Below, in pieces: positions 1 through 4,280 of a stretch of 6,730 nt of DNA. Every line of letters begins with the position of its first letter. Position 1 is the first letter of the stretch. Below the pieces are notes generated by a model, which made no database searches, was not told where the DNA came from, and worked only from the letters and a program-made list of their open reading frames with translations. The translations under genes and the position numbers were made by a program. This stretch comes from Minisyncoccota bacterium (GTDB taxonomy: Bacteria; Patescibacteriota; Minisyncoccia; UBA6257; XYB1-36-10), in assembly GCA_028709185.1 (NCBI GenBank), contig JAQVXM010000034.1:1-6730 (forward strand), written 5' to 3'.

Positions 1-1
1 A

Positions 2-523
2 AACATCGATCTGATAATCAAAGCTGTTTCTAAAATAATTCCGAATATTGATCTTCATTTTGTAATTGCCGGAATTGGCGCTGAAAAAGAAAACCTTGAA
101 AACTTGGCGAAAAAACTTTCAATTCAAAACAGAGTCCATTTTATTGGTTTCGTTTCCGATAAAGATTTAAATAACGTTTATAGAATTGCCGACTGTTTCG
201 TTATCGCCAGCACCGCCGAACTCCAGAGCATTGTCACTCTGGAAGCTCTAGCCTCCGGTATTCCGGTTATTGCCGCTAACGCCGTCGCTCTTCCGGAATT
301 GGTAAAAAATGGAGAAAACGGATTTCTTTTTGAACCGAACAATCTTGATGATTTAATTAAAAAAATAGAAATTATTTTTTCCGATTCAGATTCTAGAAAA
401 AAAATGTCGGAAAAAAGTTTAACTATTGCCGCCAATCATTCCATAGAAAAAACAATTTCTCAATTTGAGGAAATTTATTTTGAACAAATAAATAAATTTA
501 ACAATGAAAAAAATACTGGATAA
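2..523 (+). CDS. Glycosyltransferase family 4 (GT-B fold), C-terminal fragment, 5'-partial
   Basis: This is the last 173 residues of a retaining GT4 glycosyltransferase. The frame is open from base 2, so the gene starts outside the window and the TTG at 104 is only an internal Leu codon. The visible part is the nucleotide-sugar-binding Rossmann half: a strand ending in AGIG (visible residues about 20-26), the 'FIGFV' strand, the 'ADCFVIAS' strand, then the E-x7-E signature (visible residues 73 and 81, in AELQSIVTLEA), followed by 'GIPVIA', 'LPELV' and 'NGENGFLF', all typical of GT4. In the family these residues bind the sugar nucleotide. The acceptor-binding N-terminal half is missing, so donor and acceptor cannot be read. 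Its stop lies 20 nt inside the next gene, a membrane lipid phosphatase/phosphotransferase, which suggests a glycolipid or lipid-linked-sugar product; that is inference. Alternatives are capsule or cell-wall glycan synthesis. Confidence 0.9.
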   Translation, partial: NIDLIIKAVSKIIPNIDLHFVIAGIGAEKENLENLAKKLSIQNRVHFIGFVSDKDLNNVYRIADCFVIASTAELQSIVTLEALASGIPVIAANAVALPELVKNGENGFLFEPNNLDDLIKKIEIIFSDSDSRKKMSEKSLTIAANHSIEKTISQFEEIYFEQINKFNNEKNTG

Positions 524-1148
524 ATATCGCCTCTGTTTTTCAAATAAAAAATTTGTTTATTCCGTCATTTTTAGTGCTTTATTTTTAATTATCAGCTTAA
601 TTTTTAATTTTTATGCCGGCGTCTATGCAACCGAAAAAGCCAGCAATCCGGTTCAAGATATTATTTTAAGTAATACCTCTCCGATAAATGTTGACGGAAC
701 TTTCATTTATGGACCTTTGATTATTTGGTTTTTTGTTTCTTTTCTTCTTTTATCAGAACCTAAACGAATTCCTTTTACTTTAAAAACCATCACTCTCTTC
801 GTCTTTATCCGTTTCATATTTTTTTCAATCACGCATCTTGGCCCGTTTCCTGATCATATCAATCTTGATTACTCTTCTTTCTTGGTTTGGGCCTTTACTT
901 CCGGAGGTGATTTATTCTTCTCCGGTCATACCGGTCTTCCTTTTCTTCTGTCTTTTATTTTTGGATATAATTTTTATATTCGTCTGTTTTTTATATTATC
1001 TTCGGTATTTTTCGGCATAATCGTCCTTTTAGCTCATCTTCATTATTCCATCGATGTCCTATCCGCTTTCTTTATTTCTTACTCTATTTTTAAAATAGCA
1101 GAAACTATTTTTGCTAAAGATTGGAAGATTTTTAACGATAATATTTAA
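504..1148 (+). CDS. Membrane PAP2-superfamily protein, sphingomyelin-synthase-like (PAP2_C type)
   Basis: This is a 214-aa polytopic membrane protein. Hydrophobic segments lie at about 17-38, 66-84, 93-110, 122-133, 144-155, 160-178 and 184-198, which would allow about six helices. The catalytic signature matches the PAP2/sphingomyelin-synthase superfamily: R103 followed by a 'THLGP' segment, then DLFFSGHTG (S140, G141, H142) and HYSID (H180, D184). In sphingomyelin synthases the two His and the Asp form the catalytic triad, and the H-x3-D spacing seen here is the same. The expected chemistry is hydrolysis or transfer of a phospho-headgroup on a lipid at the outer membrane face. The substrate is unknown and sphingomyelin itself is not implied. 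The ATG at 504 overlaps the glycosyltransferase stop by 20 nt and has no clear SD, so translational coupling is likely. The stop codon sits inside the terminator stem. The alternative is a simple lipid or undecaprenyl pyrophosphate phosphatase. Confidence 0.8.
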   Translation: MKKILDKYRLCFSNKKFVYSVIFSALFLIISLIFNFYAGVYATEKASNPVQDIILSNTSPINVDGTFIYGPLIIWFFVSFLLLSEPKRIPFTLKTITLFVFIRFIFFSITHLGPFPDHINLDYSSFLVWAFTSGGDLFFSGHTGLPFLLSFIFGYNFYIRLFFILSSVFFGIIVLLAHLHYSIDVLSAFFISYSIFKIAETIFAKDWKIFNDNI

Positions 1149-1180
1149 AAGAGACCATTTCGGTCTCTTTTAAATATTAT
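1138..1180. terminator. Bidirectional intrinsic terminator between convergent units
   Basis: A perfect 19-bp inverted repeat (1138-1156 with 1162-1180) surrounds the 5-nt loop ATTTC. The GC-rich top is GAGACC/GGTCTC. The lower stem has A4 on one side and T4 on the other, so either strand yields a hairpin followed by U residues. It ends the glycosyltransferase/PAP2 unit on the plus strand and the helicase/39-aa unit on the minus strand. The plus-strand stop (1146-1148) lies in the left arm, and the minus-strand stop (1180-1182) touches the right arm. Confidence 0.9.
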
Positions 1181-1299
1181 TATTTATGTTTTTTACTTTT
1201 CTTTTTTTCTAACATTTCCCGTTTTATCGCTATTCTTTTTTTCGTTTTATGCGAATGCGATTTTTTGCGATGTGTAAGCCCAGTAGCTCTTTTTGCCAT
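1180..1299 (-). CDS. Small very basic protein, 39 aa, unrecognised
   Basis: A short frame from ATG (1297-1299) to TAA (1180-1182) encodes 39 residues, beginning MAKRATGLTHRKKSHSHKTK. It contains 13 Lys, 4 Arg and 4 His against only 2 Glu. There is no hydrophobic segment and no Cys. Residues 23-34 could form a short helix, flanked by disordered basic tails. This composition is typical of small ribosomal proteins or other RNA-binding proteins. I cannot match it to bL32, bL34, bL36, bTHX or any named family, so function is not assigned. It follows the DEAD-box helicase on the same strand by 68 nt and ends directly in the shared terminator. It has a possible promoter of its own with TATAAT at 1337-1342. 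No SD is evident. The clean fit between promoter, start, stop and terminator, and the non-random composition, argue that it is a real gene. Confidence 0.72.
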   Translation of the reverse strand: MAKRATGLTHRKKSHSHKTKKRIAIKREMLEKKKSKKHK

Positions 1300-1336
1300 A
1301 AGTTTATTCTATTTATTAATCATTAATTACTTTCTA

Positions 1337-1365
1337 ATTATAACAAAAAATTACATAAAAGAAAA
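1337..1365 (-). promoter_or_regulatory. Possible promoter of the 39-aa basic protein
   Basis: On the minus strand a perfect -10 TATAAT (1337-1342) is preceded by an extended TG one base upstream. A poor -35 (TTTTCT, 1360-1365) lies 17 nt further up. The expected start would give a leader of about 30 nt to the ATG at 1299. In AT-rich DNA such matches arise by chance, and read-through from the helicase gene is equally possible. Confidence 0.45.
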
Positions 1366-1367
1366 TT

Positions 1368-2546
1368 TTACCCGATAAAAGTCAGCGCCTTGCCGGTCTT
1401 TCCTCCTCGACCGGTGCGGCCGATACGATGGATATAATCCTCATAAGTGGCGGGAAGTTCATAATTTATGACATGGCTGACATTTGGAATATCAAGTCCC
1501 CTCGCCGCAACATCTGTCGCGACTAAAACATTTATTGCGCTGTCCTTGAATAATTTCAAAGCGCGCGCTCTCTGATTATAATTCTTATTCCCATGAATCG
1601 ATTCCGCTTTCAAACCGCGTCCGGAAAGAAGTTTGGATAAGCGTTCCACTCCATGCTTGGTTCTTCCAAAAATCAACACTTTATTGAATTCCGGCTTAAC
1701 GAGAAGATTGTGCAAAAGATCAAATTTAACTTCATTTTTTACATAAACAACATCTTGATCCACCCCGCAGGCGGTTTCTCCGGTCTTAACCGAAACATTA
1801 ACCGGATCATTCAAAAACTCGCTGATTAAATTCTTAATGTCGCCGGACAGTGTGGCTGAAAAGAAAAGCGTTTGTCTTTCTTTTTTCATCTCCGCCATCA
1901 AAAAACGCATATCATTAATAAAACCCATATCAAGCATCCGGTCGGATTCATCTAAAACAACGGTTTGAAAATTATTTAGCTTCAAAGAACCTCGTTTGAT
2001 TATATCTTTAATTCTTCCGGGAGTTCCGATAATAAAGTTATAATCGCGTCTCAAATCGCTGATTTGCCGAAAGATAGGCATTCCGCCCACGACACAAACA
2101 GAAAAAATACCTAAACCGAAAGAGAATTTCAAAAGCTCCTGATTGATTTGAATGGCTAACTCCCTTGTCGGAGCGACAATCAAAATTTTTTGCCCCTTAT
2201 CTTTTATTGCTTTATTTAAAAGCGGAATAACGAAAGCAGCTGTTTTTCCGGTTCCGGTATTTGCAATTCCGACAATATCGCGGCCTTCCAAAATATGAGG
2301 AATGACTTGGTCTTGAATAGGCGTCAGGCTCTCATATCCGGCCTTCAAAATATTTTTTTTCAAACGTTCGTCAATTTCAAAATCGGTAAAAGAATTTTCC
2401 GCCTTATAGGGCTCTGTTTTTATAACAGAATCCGCTCGTTTGATAAATTTAGAAACATCGCTAAACTCCCTCTCTTTAAATTGAGGTTTTTTCACAAAAG
2501 AACGCTTGCCAAAACTTCTGTTTCGGCCCATTTGTTTTCTGAACAT
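1368..2546 (-). CDS. DEAD-box ATP-dependent RNA helicase (DESD variant)
   Basis: This is a 392-aa superfamily 2 helicase that would unwind or remodel RNA with ATP, as in ribosome assembly or mRNA turnover. All core motifs are present in order: Q motif (F53/F56 to Q78), I ANTGTGKT (95-102), Ia PTRELA (126-131), Ib GTPGR (about 174-178), II DESD (199-202), III SAT (230-232), V ATDVAARGLD (343-352) and VI HRIGRTGR (373-380). Motif II has Ser in place of Ala; the catalytic Asp and Glu remain, so it should be active. About 50 basic residues precede the core, while the protein stops 12 residues after motif VI, without the usual last helix or basic C-terminal tail. The sequence after the stop does not resume the family, so no frameshift is evident. 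The ATG has an SD-like AGAAGAA 4 nt upstream. A roughly 95-nt structured leader and consensus promoter precede it, suggesting leader-based control as in cold-induced helicases. Confidence 0.95.
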   Translation of the reverse strand: MFRKQMGRNRSFGKRSFVKKPQFKEREFSDVSKFIKRADSVIKTEPYKAENSFTDFEIDERLKKNILKAGYESLTPIQDQVIPHILEGRDIVGIANTGTGKTAAFVIPLLNKAIKDKGQKILIVAPTRELAIQINQELLKFSFGLGIFSVCVVGGMPIFRQISDLRRDYNFIIGTPGRIKDIIKRGSLKLNNFQTVVLDESDRMLDMGFINDMRFLMAEMKKERQTLFFSATLSGDIKNLISEFLNDPVNVSVKTGETACGVDQDVVYVKNEVKFDLLHNLLVKPEFNKVLIFGRTKHGVERLSKLLSGRGLKAESIHGNKNYNQRARALKLFKDSAINVLVATDVAARGLDIPNVSHVINYELPATYEDYIHRIGRTGRGGKTGKALTFIG

Positions 2547-2550
2547 ATAT

Positions 2551-2557
2551 TTCTTCT
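2551..2557 (-). promoter_or_regulatory. SD-like site of the helicase gene
   Basis: The minus-strand sequence AGAAGAA ends 4 nt before the ATG at 2546. It overlaps by two bases the GGCTAG hexamer (2556-2561) that can pair with the loop of the upstream hairpin, so access to it may be controlled. Confidence 0.5.
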
Positions 2558-2601
2558 AGCCTTTAAATTTAAGAGATAAGCCGGCTAGGATCTCTTAAAT
2601 T
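2556..2601 (-). promoter_or_regulatory. Structured 5' leader of the helicase mRNA (hairpin with loop complementary to the SD region)
   Basis: In the minus-strand transcript a perfect 12-bp AU-rich hairpin (arms 2590-2601 and 2566-2577) carries the 12-nt loop CCUAGCCGGCUU. The loop hexamer CUAGCC (2583-2588) is exactly complementary to GGCUAG (2556-2561), which overlaps the SD-like site. This would allow a pseudoknot or an alternative hairpin that masks ribosome binding. The loop also contains the self-complementary AGCCGGCU. The layout is not that of a terminator, since it lies just upstream of the start codon with no U run after it. The complementarity is seen directly; the regulatory role is inferred. 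Confidence 0.55.
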
Positions 2602-2648
2602 CCAAGAAGAAAATACATGGAGAAGAGAGATATAACTTATATTTAAAA

Positions 2649-2677
2649 AGAATACTACAACACCATTATTTTGTCAA
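2649..2677 (-). promoter_or_regulatory. Sigma70-type promoter of the helicase gene
   Basis: On the minus strand a perfect -35 TTGACA (2672-2677) and a -10 TATTCT (2649-2654, 5 of 6 to consensus) are separated by exactly 17 nt. Transcription should start near 2642, which gives a leader of about 95 nt before the helicase ATG. It lies just downstream of the terminator that closes the tspO operon. Confidence 0.82.
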
Positions 2678-2700
2678 ATAAATATGCGTTTAAATTTTTT

Positions 2701-2739
2701 TCATCTAAAAAGACGCTTTTCCCGCGTCTTTTTAGATGA
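2701..2739. terminator. Intrinsic terminator after the tspO-mscL-secreted protein operon
   Basis: A perfect 16-bp inverted repeat (2701-2716 with 2724-2739) surrounds a 7-nt loop. The top of the stem is GACGC/GCGTC, and the lower stem has A5/T5, so a U5 run follows the GC-rich part on either strand. It stands 20 nt past the stop of the secreted-protein gene and 23 nt before the helicase -35 box, separating the two minus-strand units. Longer U runs are lacking, so leakage is possible. Confidence 0.8.
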
Positions 2740-2759
2740 ACTCGCTTATAACCTTTTAA

Positions 2760-3332
2760 TTACTTGCTAAATAGCTTCACAAACCAACCGAATAAACTGA
2801 ACTTTCCCTCTTGAGTTTTTAAGAAATTTTCTATTTTTACTTGTTCTTGTTCCAAAGTTTTAATCTGATTCTGAATTTCTGTTTTATCACCCTCATTTTG
2901 AGCTCTTTCCATTATTTTGTTTAATTGCTCCAACCTGTTTTCTGTCTGAACCATTTCACTTCTTAAAACCCCCAAATTTTTATAATCGGAACCGACTAAA
3001 AACGTTTTTACTTTATTTCTGGTTTGAACTTTTTTTATTATTTGAACAGTCGAACTTGCCGATTGATTTTGTTCATGAATAATCGCTCTCACTTCCTCTC
3101 CTATTCCTCCCTCTCTATCCGCAACCTGCAAGAGAGATTCGACAAAATCAGACACTACATTTTGATGATCTTCGGCATTGATTTGCCATTGTTGCTTTTC
3201 ATCTTGTTCTAAATTCTGTTTCTGGACTTGATTGCCGTTTTTATTTACTCCATTTTGTCCCGCGGCATAAACATTGACCGAAAAAATAAAAGCAATCGCT
3301 AAAATACTTACTGCCAAAACTTTGTTTTTCAT
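2760..3332 (-). CDS. Secreted or surface coiled-coil protein, function unknown
   Basis: Read from the ATG at 3330-3332, this is a 190-aa exported protein. The start MKNKVLAVSILAIAFIFSV is a classic signal peptide: lysines, a hydrophobic core, and a signal peptidase I site after VYA at about residue 23. A Gln/Asn/Lys-rich linker (24-52) follows, then a helical region with 'VADREGGIGEEVRAI' (about 70-84), a 'KVKTFLVGSDYKNLG' segment and a coiled coil (about 124-174). It ends in an amphipathic 'FSLFGWFVKLFSK' tail that could touch the membrane. There is no Cys and no lipobox. I recognise no named domain. An ATG at 3383, 4 nt after the mscL stop, would add 17 residues; I prefer 3332 because the signal peptide begins there, although neither start has an SD. 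As the last gene of the tspO-mscL operon, it may serve the envelope. Confidence 0.75.
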   Translation of the reverse strand: MKNKVLAVSILAIAFIFSVNVYAAGQNGVNKNGNQVQKQNLEQDEKQQWQINAEDHQNVVSDFVESLLQVADREGGIGEEVRAIIHEQNQSASSTVQIIKKVQTRNKVKTFLVGSDYKNLGVLRSEMVQTENRLEQLNKIMERAQNEGDKTEIQNQIKTLEQEQVKIENFLKTQEGKFSLFGWFVKLFSK

Positions 3333-3387
3333 TTTAAAAAATAAATTATTAATTTCACGACCTTTATTTTTTACAAATATCATTTAA

Positions 3388-3789
3388 TCATTCTGTAACT
3401 TGAGCGCAATACGAACAGCGTTTAGCTTCAAAAGGAATTTCACTCAAGCATTCTTTGCATTTTTTAGTCGGAGAATCTGCTGGTAATTTTCTTTTCGATT
3501 TATTAATAAGCATATTCATTGGTTTAACAATAAAAAAGAAAACAGTTCCCGCGATAAAAATAAAAGAAATAAGAGCATTAATAAAATGTCCATACATAAA
3601 CTGACTGCCGTTGATAGAAAATGAAAGTCCTCCAAAATCAGGCACTCTTGCAACTGCCGCAATAAGTGGAGTAAGTAAGTCGCCAACAAGAGCGGAAACA
3701 ATATTTCCAAAAGACGCCCCGACCACGACACCAACCGCTAAATCAACAACATTTCCTCGTAATAAAAATTGTTTAAATTCTTCTAACAT
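3388..3789 (-). CDS. mscL: Large-conductance mechanosensitive channel MscL with C-terminal zinc ribbon
   Basis: MscL is a homopentameric channel in the cytoplasmic membrane that opens under high membrane tension and releases solutes during osmotic downshock. The 133-aa protein begins MLEEFKQFLLRGNVVDLAVG, the N-terminal amphipathic helix and first part of TM1 characteristic of the family. TM1 spans about 15-43 with the Gly/Ala-rich pore constriction, an extracellular loop covers about 48-66, and TM2 about 68-94. In place of the common C-terminal helical bundle there is a zinc-ribbon-like tail with C111-x2-C114-x10-C125-x2-C128, a variant known in some MscL proteins. The ATG lies 3 nt past the tspO stop with no clear SD, so the two are probably translationally coupled. 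The gene ends in TGA. Confidence 0.95.
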   Translation of the reverse strand: MLEEFKQFLLRGNVVDLAVGVVVGASFGNIVSALVGDLLTPLIAAVARVPDFGGLSFSINGSQFMYGHFINALISFIFIAGTVFFFIVKPMNMLINKSKRKLPADSPTKKCKECLSEIPFEAKRCSYCAQVTE

Positions 3790-3792
3790 CTT

Positions 3793-4188
3793 TTATCTGT
3801 TTAAATATGTAATTGTTAATTGCAAAACCGTTGCTAATAAAATCCAAGACAAATATGGAATATTAACGTAAACAATCCATCTTTTATAAGGAAAAATAGC
3901 TTTCATTCCCCAAATAAGAGTCGTTAAAACCAAAATCACATCTACCGACGCAAGATAGTTATTCTGCAATCCGAATTGAATTGGAGTAAAAACAAAATTA
4001 AAAAAAAGATTTAATAAAAAAGGAAGTAAAATCCTAAAAGAAATTCTTTTTGTAAAAAACAAATAAACAACATATCCGAAAGATATCGCTATTAAAACAT
4101 AAAGAAAAGTCCACACTGGAGAAAACAACCATGCCGGCGGCGCCCACGAAGGCTTAATAAGTTGCGAATACCAACTATATGCGCTCAT
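3793..4188 (-). CDS. tspO: TspO/MBR-family tryptophan-rich membrane protein, four-helix form
   Basis: TspO/PBR proteins are small membrane proteins that bind porphyrins and other ligands; their bacterial role is in stress or tetrapyrrole-linked signalling and remains uncertain. Signatures are SWYSQLIKPSWAPPAW (residues 5-20 from the chosen start), PVWTFLYVLI (24-33), LLNLFFNFVFTPIQFGL (58-74), NNYLASVDVILV (76-87), and the last helix with 'IPYLSWILLATVLQLTI' (110-126). Tryptophans lie at 6, 15, 20, 26, 93, 104 and 115. Hydrophobic helices are at about 21-44, 51-70, 80-97 and 104-125, so the usual first helix before the WY motif is missing. I chose the ATG at 4186-4188. A longer frame with TTG at 4222-4224 exists, but that TTG is part of the -35 box of a good promoter whose expected start is at the chosen ATG. 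The family match is strong; ligand and role cannot be read. Confidence 0.92.
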   Translation of the reverse strand: MSAYSWYSQLIKPSWAPPAWLFSPVWTFLYVLIAISFGYVVYLFFTKRISFRILLPFLLNLFFNFVFTPIQFGLQNNYLASVDVILVLTTLIWGMKAIFPYKRWIVYVNIPYLSWILLATVLQLTITYLNR

Positions 4189-4195
4189 TATTATT

Positions 4196-4224
4196 ATCAT
4201 ACCAAAAATACTTTCAACTTCCAA
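4196..4224 (-). promoter_or_regulatory. Extended -10 promoter of the tspO-mscL operon (leaderless transcript predicted)
   Basis: On the minus strand -35 TTGGAA (4219-4224) and -10 TATGAT (4196-4201) are separated by 17 nt, with an extended TGG before the -10. The usual start, about 7 nt below the -10, falls at 4188-4189, exactly on the tspO ATG. No SD precedes that ATG. The pattern points to a leaderless or nearly leaderless mRNA. Confidence 0.68.
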
Positions 4225-4280
4225 CCAAACTTATCTTCAAAAACTTATGAGCTATTTTTTAAAAGACTGCAAAGCGAAGA

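Noticed and set aside
104..106. TTG as the start of a 139-aa glycosyltransferase
   Set aside because: The same frame is open back to base 2 and reads as GT4 sequence (AGIG strand), so this TTG is an internal Leu and the gene is cut by the window edge.
838..1020. Hydrophobic 60-aa frame on the plus strand
   Set aside because: It lies wholly within the PAP2-like gene in another frame; the catalytic motifs are in the longer frame.
2295..2579. 94-aa plus-strand frame over the helicase start
   Set aside because: It is antisense to the helicase N-terminus and its leader, with no SD, promoter or recognisable sequence.
2566..2601. Leader hairpin as an intrinsic terminator
   Set aside because: It is AU-rich with a 12-nt loop, has no U run after it, and sits 20 nt before a start codon; a true terminator lies upstream at 2701-2739.
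3333..3383. Upstream ATG at 3383 for the secreted protein
   Set aside because: It would put 17 polar residues before a textbook signal peptide. The tight 4-nt junction to mscL keeps it possible, but the inner ATG fits export better.
3388..3390. TGA read as Gly (Gracilibacteria/SR1 code)
   Set aside because: mscL ends naturally at this TGA after its zinc ribbon, and no gene in the window needs in-frame TGA as an amino acid.
4189..4224. TTG start giving a 143-aa TspO
   Set aside because: The TTG is part of a good -35 box, has no SD, and the extra residues do not form the missing first helix.
4225..4280. Terminator after rsgA
   Set aside because: Only weak AT-rich complementarity was found, with no GC-rich stem followed by T residues.
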